Shown here one piece after another: positions 13,401-25,700 of a stretch of 64,000 bases of DNA (position 1 is the first letter of the stretch; each line of letters starts with the position of its first letter). Made by a program: the position numbers and the translations under genes. The notes beneath the pieces are model-generated. The model saw only the letters and a list, made by a program, of their open reading frames with translations. It ran no database searches and was not told where the DNA came from. Source of the stretch: Utricularia gibba (Eukaryota > Streptophyta > Magnoliopsida > Lamiales > Lentibulariaceae); the NCBI GenBank assembly GCA_002189035.1, contig NEEC01000011.1, forward strand, positions 3,348,001-3,412,000, read 5' to 3'.

Positions 13401-14650
13401 ACCGTGATGAGCCACGTTGCACGACACACCGTTTCGAAGCTCATTCCAGGCGGTCATCTTCCGTTTTTGAAGCTTCGTCGTCCGACGATGTATCAGAGCT
13501 CGAATTATTGCCTTATATTAGCCTTCAATTGTGCCACAAAGTGGCCACGACGTTCGCGATGATGCGACCTCGGACTTCCGATTCGACGCGAATGGATTTC
13601 TCGCTTTCAAAACATATGCATTTCATTGGAAGGTGTGAAATTTTCGTTTTTGAGGCGATCCCTTACAATGCCACGGTTGTGTTCCAACCCACACCTGATG
13701 AAGGCCTCGTGCACCATTCCGTATTTTGTCGATATCTTGAAAACCGTGATGAGCCACGTTGCGCACGACACCGTTTCGAAGCTCATTCCAGGGCGGTCAT
13801 CTTCCGTTTTTGAAGCTTCGTCGTCCGACGATGTATCAGAGCTCGAATTATTGCCTTATATTAGCCTTCAATTGTGCCACAAAGTGGCCACGACGTTCGC
13901 GATGATGCGACTCGGACTTCCGATTCGACGCGAATGGGATTTCTCGCTTCAAACATATGGATTTCATTGGAAGGTGTGAAATTTTTGTTTTGAGGCGACC
14001 CTTACAATGCCACGGTGTGTTCCAACCCACACCTGATGCAGGCCTCGTGCACCATTCCGTATTTTGTCGATATCTTGAAAACCGTGATGAGCCACGTTGC
14101 ACACGACACACCGTTTCGAAGCTCATTCCGAGGCGGTCATCTTCCGTTTTGAAGCTTTGTCGTTCGACAATATATCAGAGCTCGAATTATTGCCTTATAT
14201 TAGCCTTCAATTGTGCCACAAAGTGGCCACGACGTTCGCGATGATGCGACCTCGGACTTCCGATTCGACGCGAATGGGTTTTCTCGCTTCAAGACATATG
14301 GATTTCATTGGAAGGTATGAAATTTTTGTTTTAGAGGCGACCCTTACAATGCCACGGTTGTGTTCCAACCCACACCTGATGCAGGCCTCGTGCACCATTC
14401 CGTATTTTGTAAATATCTTGAAAACCGTGATGAGCCTTGTTGCACACGACACACCGTTTCGAAGCTCATTCCAGGCGGTCATCTTCCGTTTTTGAAGCTT
14501 CGTCGTCCGACGATGTATCAGAGCTCGAATTATTGCCTTATATTAGCCTTCAATTGTGCCAAAGTGGCCACGACGTTCGCGATGATGCGACTCGGGCTTC
14601 CAATTCGACGCAAATGTGATTTCTCGCTTGCAAAACATATGCATTTCATT

Positions 14651-15672
14651 GGAAGGTGTGAAATTTTTGTTTTGAGGCGATCCCTTACAATGCCACGGTT
14701 GTGTTCCAACCCACACCTGATGCAGGCCTCGTGCACCATTCCGTATTTTATCGATATCTTGAAAACCGTGATGAGCCACGTTGCGACGACACACCGTTTC
14801 GAAGCTCATTCCAGGCGGTCATCTTCCGTTTTGAAGCTTCGTCGTCCGACGATATATCAGAGCTCGAATTATTGCCTTATATTAGCCTTCAATTGTGCCA
14901 AAAGTGGCCACGACGTTCGCGATGATGCGACCTCGGACTTCCGATTCGACGCGAATGGATTTCTCGCTTTCAAAACATATGCATTTCATTGGAAGGTGTG
15001 AAATTTTCGTTTTTGAGGCGATCCCTTACAATGCCACGGTTGTGTTCCAACCCACACCTGATGCAGGCCTCGTGCACCATTCCGTATTTTCTCGATATCT
15101 TGAAACCGTGATGAGCCACGTTGCGCACGACACACCGTTTCGAAGCTCATTCCAGGCGGTCATCTTCCGTTTTTGAAGCTTCGTCGTCCGACAATATATC
15201 AGAGCTCGAATTATTGCCTTATATTAGCCTTCAATTGTGCCACAAAGTGGCCACGACGTTCGCGATGATGCGACTCGGACTTCCGATTCGACGCGAATGG
15301 ATTTCTCGCTTCAAAACATATGATTTCATTGGAAGGTGTGAAATTTTCGTTTTAGAGGCGATCCCTTACAATGCCACGGTGTGTTCCAACCCACACCTGA
15401 TGCAGGCCTCGTGCACCATTCCGTATTTTGTCGATATCTTAAAACCGTGATGAGCCACGTTGCGCACGACACACCGTTTCGAAGCTCATTCCAGAGCGGT
15501 CATCTTCCGTTTTTGAAGCTTCGTCGTCCGACGATGTATCAGAGCTCGAATTATTGCCTTATATTAGCCTTCAATTGTGCCACAAAGTGGCCACGACGTT
15601 CGCGATGATGCGACTCGGGGCTTCCAATTCGACGCAAATGTGATTTCTCGCTTGCAAAATATGCATTTCATT
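14651..15672 (+). repeat. Three-monomer higher-order unit (copy c)
   Basis: Monomers starting at 14651, 14991 and 15331 (1022 bp) have the order ATCGATATC; CTCGATATC with CGTTTTTGAGG and a tail ending CATATGATTT; then GTCGATATC with CGTTTTAGAGG, the rare CTTAAAACC, AGAGCGG and a K tail. It directly abuts a second copy with the same order. Confidence 0.8.
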
Positions 15673-16695
15673 GGAAGGTGTGAAATTTTTTTTTTGAGGC
15701 GATCCCTTACAATGCCACGGTTGTGTTCCAACCCACACCTGATGCAGGCCTCGTGCACCATTCCGTATTTTATCGATATCTTGAAAACCGTGATGAGCCA
15801 CGTTGCGCACGACACACCGTTTCGAAGCTCATTCCAGGCGGTCATCTTCCGTTTTGAAGCTTTCGTCCGACAATATATCAGAGCTCGAATTATTGCCTTA
15901 TATTACCCTTCAATTGTGCCACAAAGTGGCCACGACGTTCGCGATGATGCGACCTCGGACTTCCGATTCGACGCGAATGGATTTCTCGCTTCAAAACATA
16001 TGCATTTCATTGGAAGGTGTGAAATTTTTCGTTTTTGAGGCGATCCCTTACAATGCCACGGTTGTGTTCCAACCCACACCTGATGAAGGCCTCGTGCACC
16101 ATTCCGTATTTTTCGATATCTTGAAACCGTGATGAGCCACGTTGCGCACGACACACCGTTTCGAAGCTCATTCCAGGGCGGTCATCTTCCGTTTTTGAAG
16201 CTTCGTCGTCCGACAATATATCAGAGCTCGAATTATTGCCTTATATTAGCCTTCAATTGTGCCACAAAGTGGCCACGACGTTCGCGATGATGCGACTCGG
16301 ACTTCCGATTCGACGCGAATGGATTTCTCGCTTCAAAACATATGATTTCATTGGAAGGTGTGAAATTTTCGTTTTAGAGGCGATCCCTTACAATGCCACG
16401 TGTGTGTTCCAACCCACACCTGATGCAGGCCTCGTGCACCATTCCGTATTTTGTCGATATCTTAAAACCGTGATGAGCCACGTTGCGCACGACACACCGT
16501 TTCGAAGCTCATTCCAGAGCGGTCATCTTCCGTTTTTGAAGCTTCGTCGTCCGACAATGTATCAGAGCTCGAATTATTGCCTTATATTAGCCTTCAATTG
16601 TGCCACAAAGTGGCCACGACGTTCGCGATGATGCGACTCGGGGCTTCCGATTCGACGCAAATGGATTTCTCGCTTCAAAACATATGCATTTCATT
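15673..16695 (+). repeat. Three-monomer higher-order unit (copy d, tandem to copy c)
   Basis: Monomers starting at 15673, 16012 and 16353 (1023 bp) repeat copy c in order and in linked variants, including CATATGATTT at the end of the second monomer and CTTAAAACC plus AGAGCGG in the third. The length differs from copy c by one base. Differences include GATGAAGG in the second monomer and a third-monomer tail that is only partly K-type (CGCAAATGG, CTTCAAAACATATGC). Confidence 0.8.
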
Positions 16696-17713
16696 GGAAG
16701 GTGTGAAATTTTGTTTTTGAGGCGATCCCTTACAATGCACGGTTGTGTTCCAACCCACACCTGATGCAGGCCTCGTGCACCATTCCGTATTTTATCGATA
16801 TCTTGAAAACCGTGATGAGCCACGTTGCGCACGACACACGTTTCGAAGCTCATTCAGGGCGGTCATCTTCCGTTTTGGAAGCTTCGTCGTCCGACAATAT
16901 ATCAGAGCTCGAATTATTGCCTTATATTACCCTTCAATTGTGCCACAAAGTGGCCACGACGTTCGCGATGATGCGACCTCGGACTTCCGATTCGACGCGA
17001 ATGGGATTTCTCGCTTTCAAAACATATGGATTTCATTGGAAGGTGTGAAATTTTTGTTTTTTGAGGCGATCCCTTACAATGCCACGGTGTGTTCCAACCC
17101 ACACCTGATGCAGGCCTCGTGCACCATTCCGTATTTTGTCGATATCTTGAAAACCGTGATGAGCCACGTTGCACACGACACACCGTTTCGAAGCTCATTC
17201 CAGGCGGTCATCTTCCGTTTTGAAGCTTCGTCGTCCGACGATGTATCAGAGCTCGAATTATTGCCTTATATTAGCCTTCAATTGTGCCACAAAGTGGCCA
17301 CGACGTTCGCGATGATGCGACCTCGGACTTCCGATTCGACGCGAATGGGATTTCTCGCTTCAAACATATGGATTTCATTGGAAGGTGTGAAATTTTTTTT
17401 TAGAGGCGAACCCTTACAATGCCACGGTTGTGTTCCAACCCACACCTGATGCAGGCCTCGTGCACCATTCCGTATTTTGTAAATATCTTGAAAACCGTGA
17501 TGAGCCTGTTGCACACGACACACCGTTTCGAAGCTCATTCCAGAGCGGTCATCTTCCGTTTTGAAGCTTCGTCGTCCGACGATGTATCAGAGCTCGAATT
17601 ATTGCCTTATATTAGCCTTCAATTGTGCCACAAAGTGGCCACGACGTCGCGATGATGCGACTCGGGCTTCCAATTCGACGCAAATGTGATTTCTCGCTTG
17701 CAAAAATGATATT

Positions 17714-17961
17714 GGAAGGTGTGAAAATTTTGTTTTTGAGGCATTTCATGCACGGTTTGGAAGGCCTGTGCAATTCCGTATTTTTGTTTTTGATGAGCCA
17801 CGATTTCGAAGCTCATTCAGGCGGTCATCTTCCGTTTGGATGGTCCGACGATGTATGTGAATTATTGCCTTAACCCAATTGTGCACCTTCGCGATGATGC
17901 GACCTCGGACTTCCGATTCGACGCGAATGATTTCTCGCTTTCAAAACATATGCATTTCATT
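17714..17961 (+). repeat. Deleted, diverged monomer (248 bp)
   Basis: The unit starts with a normal GGAAGGTGTG, but the middle is rebuilt. GAGGC joins a CATTTCATGCACGG segment, a second GGAAGGCCTG-like box appears at about 17758, and the GATATCTTGAAAACC stretch is replaced by TTTTTGTTTTTGATGAGCC. Further deletions remove most of the CAGAGCTCGAATTATT-to-GTGGCCACG stretch, leaving GTGAATTATTGCCTTAACCC. Pieces are still recognisable in their normal order. The left join, at about 17705, also lacks the usual CATATGCATTTC. Confidence 0.85.
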
Positions 17962-18302
17962 GGAAGGTGTGAAATTTTTCGTTTTTGAGGCGATCCCTTA
18001 CAATGCCACGGTTGTGTTCCAACCCACACCTGATGAGGCCTCGTGCACCATTCCGTATTTTTCGATATCTTGAAAACCGTGATGAGCCACGTTGCGCACG
18101 ACACACCGTTTCGAAGCTCATTCCAGGGCGGTCATCTTCCGTTTTGAAGCTTCGTCGTCCGATATATATCAGAGCTCGAATTATTGCCTTATATTAGCCT
18201 TCAATTGTGCCACAAAGTGGCCACGACGTTCGCGATGATGCGACTCGGACTTCCGATTCGACGCGAATGGGTTTTCTCGCATTCAAACATATGGATTTCA
18301 TT
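17962..18302 (+). repeat. Near-normal monomer inside the rearranged zone
   Basis: This 341-bp copy has the usual order of boxes, with a CGTTTTTGAGG tract, GATGAGG instead of GATGCAGG, a shortened TTCGATATC box, AGGGCGG and an unusual GATATATATC in place of GACAATATATC. It ends with GGGTTTTCTCGCATTCAAACATATGG. It lies between strongly damaged monomers. Confidence 0.88.
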
Positions 18303-19038
18303 GGAAGGTATGAAATTTTGTTTTGAGGCCCCTTACAATGCCACGGTGTGTTCCAACCCACACCTGATGCAGGCCTCGTGCACCATTCCGTATTTTTGTA
18401 TCTTGAAAACCGTGATGAGCCTTGTTGCACACGACACACCGTTTCGAAGCTCATTCCAGGCGGTCATCTTCCGTTTTGAAGCTTCGTCGTCCGACGATGT
18501 ATCAGAGCTCGAATTATTGCCTTATATTAGCCTTCAATTGTGCCACAAAGTGGCCACGACGTTCGCGATGATGCGACCTCGGACTTCCGATTCGACGCGA
18601 ATGGGTTTTCTCGCTTCAAACATATGGGCGGGAAGATGCATTTGTATTTGAAGAAGTTGTTAAGAGGCGAAATATATCAGAGCTCGAATTATTGCCTTAT
18701 ATTAGCCTTCAATTGTGCCACAAAGTGGCCACGACGTTCGCGATGATGCGACTCCTTCCGATTCGACGCCACACCTGATGCAGGCCTCGTGCACCATTCC
18801 GTATTTTTCGATATCTTGAAACCGTGATGAGCCACGTTGCACGACACACCGTTTCGAAGCTCATTCCAGGGCGGTCATCTTCCGCTTCGTCGTCCGACGA
18901 TGTATCAGAGCTCGAATTATTGCCTTATATTAGCCTTCAATTGTGCCACAAAGTGGCCACGACGTTCGCGATGATGCGACTCGGACTTCCGATTCGACGC
19001 GAATGGATTTCTCGCTTTCAAAACATATGCATTTCATT
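18303..19038 (+). repeat. Rearranged segment with two internal deletions
   Basis: A monomer starting at 18303 is normal up to CATATGG at about 18627. There GCGGGAAGATGC and a short A/G/T-rich filler (about 18628-18670) replace roughly 200 bp of the next unit, and the sequence resumes at AATATATCAGAGC. At about 18770 the unit is broken again: ATTCGACGC joins directly to CACACCTGATG, removing about 110 bp. At about 18884 CTTCCG joins CTTCGTCG. The joins leave little or no filler except for the first. I see this as stacked deletions in satellite DNA. Confidence 0.82.
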
Positions 19039-19751
19039 GGAAGCGTTTTGAGGCGATCCCTTACAATGCCACGGTTGTGTTCCAACCCACACCTGATTCG
19101 TGCACCATTCCGTAATATCTTGAAACCGTGATGAGCCACGTTGCGCACGACACACCGTTTCGAAGCTCATTCCACGGTCATCTTCCGTTTTTGAAGCTTC
19201 GTCGTCCGACGATCAGAGCTCGAATTATTGCCTTATATTAGCCTTCAATTGTGCCACAAAGTGGCCACGACGTTCGCGATGATGCGACTCGGACTTCCGA
19301 TTCGACGCGAATGGTTTCTCGCTTCAAGACATATGGATTTCATTGGAAGGTGTGAAATTTTTTTTAGAGGCGAACAAATGTGAACGATGTCGTGCGCGAG
19401 CAAAACGATTTCGATGCATTTCAAGCTTCGTCGTCCGACGATGTATCAGAGCTCGAATTATTGCCTTATATTAGCCTTCAATTGTGCCACAAAGTGGCCA
19501 CGACGTTCGCGATGATGCGACCTCGGACTTCCGATTCGACTTAAACAATGCACGATCCCTTAAATGTGTGTGTCTCACCATTCCGTATTTTGTCGATATC
19601 TTGAAAACCGTGATGAGCCACCTGATGCATTTCATTTGGACATGCACCATAATTTTGTGCCACAAAGTGGCCACGACGTTCGCGATGATGCGACTCGGAC
19701 TTCCGATTCGACGCGAATGGGTTTTCTCGCTTCAAACATATGGATTTCATT
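19039..19751 (+). repeat. Rearranged segment with scrambled fillers
   Basis: The unit at 19039 lacks the GTGTGAAATTTTT stretch after GGAAG and has small gaps near CACACCTGATTCG and CCGTAATATC. The unit at 19345 stops at AGGCGAAC (about 19376). About 50 bp of reassorted sequence follows (with CGTGCGCGAGCAAAACG), and it resumes at AAGCTTCGTCG (about 19430). A second scramble at about 19540-19660 joins ATTCGAC to TTAAACAATGCACGATCCC and later inserts CATTTCATTTGGACATGCACC before TTTTGTGCCACAAAG. The fillers look like short reshuffled pieces of the monomer itself and not foreign DNA. Confidence 0.8.
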
Positions 19752-22700
19752 GGAAGGTGTGAAATTTTTTTTTGAGGCGAACCCTTACAATGCCACGGTT
19801 GTGTTCCAACCCACACCTGATGCAGGCCTCGTGCACCATTCCGTATTTTGATATCTTGAAAACCGTGATGAGCCGTTGCACACGACACACCGTTTCGAAG
19901 CTCATTCCAGGCGGTCATCTTCCGTTTTTGAAGCTTCGTCGTCCGACGATGTATCAGAGCTCGAATTATTGCCTTATATTAGCCTTCAATTGTGCCACAA
20001 AGTGGCCACGACGTTCGCGATGATGCGACTCGGACTTCCAATTCGACGCAAATGGATTTCTCGCTTCAAACATATGCATTTCATTGGAAGGTGTGAAATT
20101 TTTGTTTTAGAGGCGAACCCTTACAATGCCACGGTGTGTTCCAACCCACACCTGATGCAGGCCTCGTGCACCATTCCGTATTTTGTAAATATCTTGAAAA
20201 CCGTGATGAGCCGTTGCACACGACACACCGTTTCGAAGCTCATTCCGCGGTCATCTTCCGTTTTTGAAGCTTCGTCGTCCGACGATATATCAGAGCTCGA
20301 ATTATTGCCTTATATTAGCCTTCAATTGTGCCACAAAGTGGCCACGACGTTCGCGATGATGCGACTCGGGGCTTCCGATTCGACGCGAATGGATTTCTCG
20401 CTTCAAAACATATGCATTTCATTGGAAGGTATGAAATTTTTGTTTTAGAGGCGAACCCTTACAATGCCACGGTGTGTTCCAACCCACACCTGATGCAGGC
20501 CTCGTGCACCATTCCGTATTTTGTAAATATCTTGAAAACCGTGATGAGCCTTGTTGCACACGACACACCGTTTCGAAGCTCATTCCGAGCGGTCATCTTC
20601 CGTTTTGAAGCTTCGTCGTTCGACAATATATCAGAGCTCGAATTATTGCCTTATATTAGCCTTCAATTGTGCCACAAAGTGGCCACGACGTTCGCGATGA
20701 TGCGACTCGGACTTCCGATTCGACGCGAATGGGATTTCTCGCTTCAAACATATGCATTTCATTGGAAGGTGTGAAATTTTTGTTTTTTGAGGCGATCCCT
20801 TACAATGCCACGGTTGTGTTCCAACCCACACCTGATGCAGGCCTCGTGCACCATTCCGTATTTTATCGATATCTTGAAAACCGTGATGAGCCACGTTGCG
20901 CACGACACACCGTTTCGAAGCTCATTCAGGGCGGTCATCTTCCGTTTTGAAGCTTCGTCCGACAATATATCAGAGCTCGAATTATTGCCTTATATTACCC
21001 TTCAATTGTGCCACAAAGTGGCCACGACGTTCGCGATGATGCGACCTCGGACTTCCGATTCGACGCGAATGGATTTCTCGCTTCAAAACATATGCATTTC
21101 ATTGGAAGGTGTGAAATTTTTGTTTTAGAGGCGATCCCTTACAATGCCACGGTGTGTTCCAACCCACACCTGATGCAGGCCTCGTGCACCATTCCGTATT
21201 TTGTCGATATCTTGAAAACCGTGATGAGCCACGTTGCGCACGACACACCGTTTCGAAGCTCATTCCAGAGCGGTCATCTTCCGTTTTTGAAGCTTCGTCG
21301 TCCGACGATGTATCAGAGCTCGAATTATTGCCTTATATTAGCCTTCAATTGTGCCACAAAGTGGCCACGACGTTCGCGATGATGCGACTCGGGGCTTCCA
21401 ATTCGACGCAAATGTGATTTCTCGCTTGCAAAACATATGCATTTCATTGGAAGGTGTGAAATTTTTGTTTTTGAGGCGATCCCTTACAATGCCACGGTTG
21501 TGTTCCAACCCACACCTGATGCAGGCCTCGTGCACCATTCCGTATTTTATCGATATCTTGAAACCGTGATGAGCCACGTTGCGCACGACACACCGTTTCG
21601 AAGCTCATTCAGGCGGTCATCTTCCGTTTTGAAGCTTCGTCGTCCGACAATATATCAGAGCTCGAATTATTGCCTTATATTACCCTTCAATTGTGCCACA
21701 AAGTGGCCACGACGTTCGCGATGATGCGACCTCGGACTTCCGATTCGACGCGAATGGGATTTCTCGCTTTCAAACATATGGATTTCATTGGAAGGTGTGA
21801 AATTTTTCGTTTTGAGGCGATCCCTTACAATGCCACGGTGTGTTCCAACCCACACCTGATGCAGGCCTCGTGCACCATTCCGTATTTTGTCGATATCTTG
21901 AAAACCGTGATGAGCCTTGTTGCACACGACACACCGTTTCGAAGCTCATTCCGAGGCGGTCATCTTCCGTTTTGAAGCTTCGTCGTCCGACAATATATCA
22001 GAGCTCGAATTATTGCCTTATATTAGCCTTCAATTGTGCCACAAAGTGGCCACGACGTTCGCGATGATGCGACCTCGGACTTCCGATTCGACGCGAATGG
22101 GTTTTCTCGCTTCAAACATATGGATTTCATTGGAAGGTGTGAAATTTTTGTTTTAGAGGCGAACCCTTACAATGCCACGGTTGTGTTCCAACCCACACCT
22201 GATGCAGGCCTCGTGCACCATTCCGTATTTTATCGATATCTTGAAAACCGTGATGAGCCACGTTTCACACGACACACCGTTTCGAAGCTCATTCCGAGGC
22301 GGTCATCTTCCGTTTTGAAGCTTTGTCGTTCGACAATATATCAGAGCTCGAATTATTGCCTTATATTAGCCTTCAATTGTGCCACAAAGTGGCCACGACG
22401 TTCGCGATGATGCGACCTCGGACTTCCGATTCGACGCGAATGGGTTTTCTCGCATTCAAGACATATGGATTTCATTGGAAGGTATGAAATTTTTGTTTTA
22501 GAGGCGAACCCTTACAATGCCACGGTTGTGTTCCAACCCACACCTGATGCAGGCCTCGTGCACCATTCCGTATTTTGTAATATCTTGAAAACCGTGATGA
22601 GCCTTGTTGCACACGACACACCGTTTCGAAGCTCATTCCAGAGCGGTCATCTTCCGTTTTTGAAGCTTCGTCGTCCGATGTATCAGAGCTCGAATTATTG

Positions 22701-25700
22701 CCTTATATTAGCCTTCAATTGTGCCACAAAGTGGCCACGACGTCGCGATGATGCGACTCGGGCTTCCAATTCGACGCAAATGTGATTTCTCGCTTGCAAA
22801 ACATATGCATTTCATTGGAAGGTGTGAAATTTTTGTTTTTGAGGCGATCCCTTACAATGCCACGGTTGTGTTCCAACCCACACCTGATGCAGGCCTCGTG
22901 CACCATTCCGTATTTTATCGATATCTTGAAACCGTGATGAGCCACGTTGCGCACGACACACCGTTTCGAAGCTCATTCCAGGGCGGTCATCTTCCGTTTT
23001 GGAAGCTTCGTCGTCCGACGATGTATCAGAGCTCGAATTATTGCCTTATATTAGCCTTCAATTGTGCCACAAAGTGGCCACGACGTTCGCGATGATGCGA
23101 CCTCGGACTTCCGATTCGACGCGAATGGATTTCTCGCTTTCAAAACATATGCATTTCATTGGAAGGTGTGAAATTTTTCGTTTTTGAGGCGATCCCTTAC
23201 AATGCCACGGTTGTGTTCCAACCCACACCTGATGCAGGCCTCGTGCACCATTCCGTATTTTTCGATATCTTGAAAACCGTGATGAGCCACGTTGCGCACG
23301 ACACACCGTTTCGAAGCTCATTCCAGGGCGGTCATCTTCCGTTTTTGAAGCTTCGTCGTCCGACAATATATCAGAGCTCGAATTATTGCCTTATATTACC
23401 CTTCAATTGTGCCACAAAGTGGCCACGACGTTCGCGATGATGCGACTCGGGCTTCCAATTCGACGCAAATGGATTTCTCGCTTGCAAAACATATGCATTT
23501 CATTGGAAGGTGTGAAATTTTGTTTTAGAGGCGATCCCTTACAATGCCACGGTGTGTTCCAACCCACACCTGATGCAGGCCTCGTGCACCATTCCGTATT
23601 TTGTAAATATCTTGAAAACCGTGATGAGCCTTGTTGCACACGACACACCGTTTCGAAGCTCATTCCAGGGCGGTCATCTTCCGTTTTGAAGCTTCGTCGT
23701 CCGACAATATATCAGAGCTCGAATTATTGCCTTATATTACCCTTCAATTGTGCCACAAAGTGGCCACGACGTTCGCGATGATGCGACTCGGGGCTTCCAA
23801 TTCGACGCAAATGTGATTTCTCGCTTGCAAAACATATGCATTTCATTGGAAGGTGTGAAATTTTTGTTTTAGAGGCGATCCCTTACAATGCCACGGTTGT
23901 GTTCCAACCCACACCTGATGCAGGCCTCGTGCACCATTCCGTATTTTGTCGATATCTTGAAAACCGTGATGAGCCACGTTGCGCACGACACACCGTTTCG
24001 AAGCTCATTCCAGGCGGTCATCTTCCGTTTTTGAAGCTTCGTCGTCCGACGATGTATCAGAGCTCGAATTATTGCCTTATATTAGCCTTCAATTGTGCCA
24101 CAAAGTGGCCACGACGTCGCGATGATGCGACTCGGACTTCCGATTCGACGCAAATGGATTTCTCGCTTCAAAACATATGCATTTCATTGGAAGGTGTGAA
24201 ATTTTCGTTTTAGAGGCGATCCCTTACAATGCCACGGTGTGTTCCAACCCACACCTGATGCAGGCCTCGTGCACCATTCCGTATTTTGTCGATATCTTGA
24301 AAACCGTGATGAGCCACGTTGCGCACGACACACCGTTTCGAAGCTCATTCCAGAGCGGTCATCTTCCGTTTTGAAGCTTCGTCGTCCGACGATGTATCAG
24401 AGCTCGAATTATTGCCTTATATTAGCCTTCAATTGTGCCACAAAGTGGCCACGACGTTCGCGATGATGCGACTCGGGCTTCCAATTCGACGCAAATGTGA
24501 TTTCTCGCTTCAAAACATATGCATTTCATTGGAAGGTGTGAAATTTTTGTTTTTGAGGCGATCCCTTACAATGCCACGGTTGTGTTCCAACCCACACCTG
24601 ATGCAGGCCTCGTGCACCATTCCGTATTTTATCGATATCTTGAAACCGTGATGAGCCACGTTGCACGACACACGTTTCGAAGCTCATTCCAGGCGGTCAT
24701 CTTCCGTTTTGAAGCTTCGTCGTCCGACGATGTATCAGAGCTCGAATTATTGCCTTATATTAGCCTTCAATTGTGCCACAAAGTGGCCACGACGTTCGCG
24801 ATGATGCGACCTCGGACTTCCGATTCGACGCGAATGGGTTTTCTCGCTTCAAACATATGGATTTCATTGGAAGGTGTGAAATTTTTGTTTTAGAGGCGAA
24901 CCCTTACAATGCCACGGTTGTGTTCCAACCCACACCTGATGCAGGCCTCGTGCACCATTCCGTATTTTATCGATATCTTGAAAACCGTGATGAGCCACGT
25001 TGCACGACACACCGTTTCGAAGCTCATTCCAGGCGGTCATCTTCCGTTTTGAAGCTTCGTCGTCCGACGATGTATCAGAGCTCGAATTATTGCCTTATAT
25101 TAGCCTTCAATTGTGCCACAAAGTGGCCACGACGTTCGCGATGATGCGACCTCGGACTTCCGATTCGACGCGAATGGGATTTCTCGCTTTCAAAACATAT
25201 GGATTTCATTGGAAGGTGTGAAATTTTTCGTTTTTGAGGCGATCCCTTACAATGCCACGGTTGTGTTCCAACCCACACCTGATGAAGGCCTCGTGCACCA
25301 TTCCGTATTTTGTCGATATCTTGAAACCGTGATGAGCCACGTTGCGCACGACACACCGTTTCGAAGCTCATTCCAGGGCGGTCATCTTCCGTTTTTGAAG
25401 CTTCGTCGTCCGACAATATATCAGAGCTCGAATTATTGCCTTATATTACCCTTCAATTGTGCCACAAAGTGGCCACGACGTTCGCGATGATGCGACCTCG
25501 GACTTCCGATTCGACGCGAATGGGATTTCTCGCTTCAAAACATATGATTTCATTGGAAGGTGTGAAATTTTCGTTTTAGAGGCGATCCCTTACAATGCCA
25601 CGGTGTGTTCCAACCCACACCTGATGAAGGCCCTCGTGCACCATTCCGTATTTTGTCGATATCTTGAAAACCGTGATGAGCCCGTTGCGCACGACACACC

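Larger units (their letters stand above)
336..17713 (+). repeat. Subarray I: 51 regular monomers
   Basis: Monomer starts: 336, 680, 1023, 1367, 1703, 2047, 2388, 2722, 3064, 3407, 3750, 4090, 4433, 4774, 5117, 5453, 5797, 6134, 6472, 6813, 7156, 7499, 7839, 8176, 8513, 8852, 9193, 9535, 9875, 10217, 10561, 10898, 11239, 11585, 11928, 12267, 12608, 12947, 13286, 13628, 13969, 14310, 14651, 14991, 15331, 15673, 16012, 16353, 16696, 17038, 17380. Mean spacing is 341 bp. Variants recur in the box before ATATC: ATCGATATC, GTCGATATC, CTCGATATC, a shortened TTCGATATC and GTAAATATC. Copies with GTAAATATC usually also carry GAACCC, CCTTGTTGCACACG and AGAGCGG and end in the K tail. ATCGATATC copies usually follow a K-tailed copy. 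The linkage gives a loose three-monomer order. Confidence 0.93.

Noticed and set aside
18628-18670. Possible foreign insertion in the rearranged zone
   Set aside because: The filler is only about 45 bp, with GGAAGATGCATTT- and AGAGGCGA-like pieces that recall the monomer. There are no terminal repeats, target-site duplication or coding sequence to support a mobile element.
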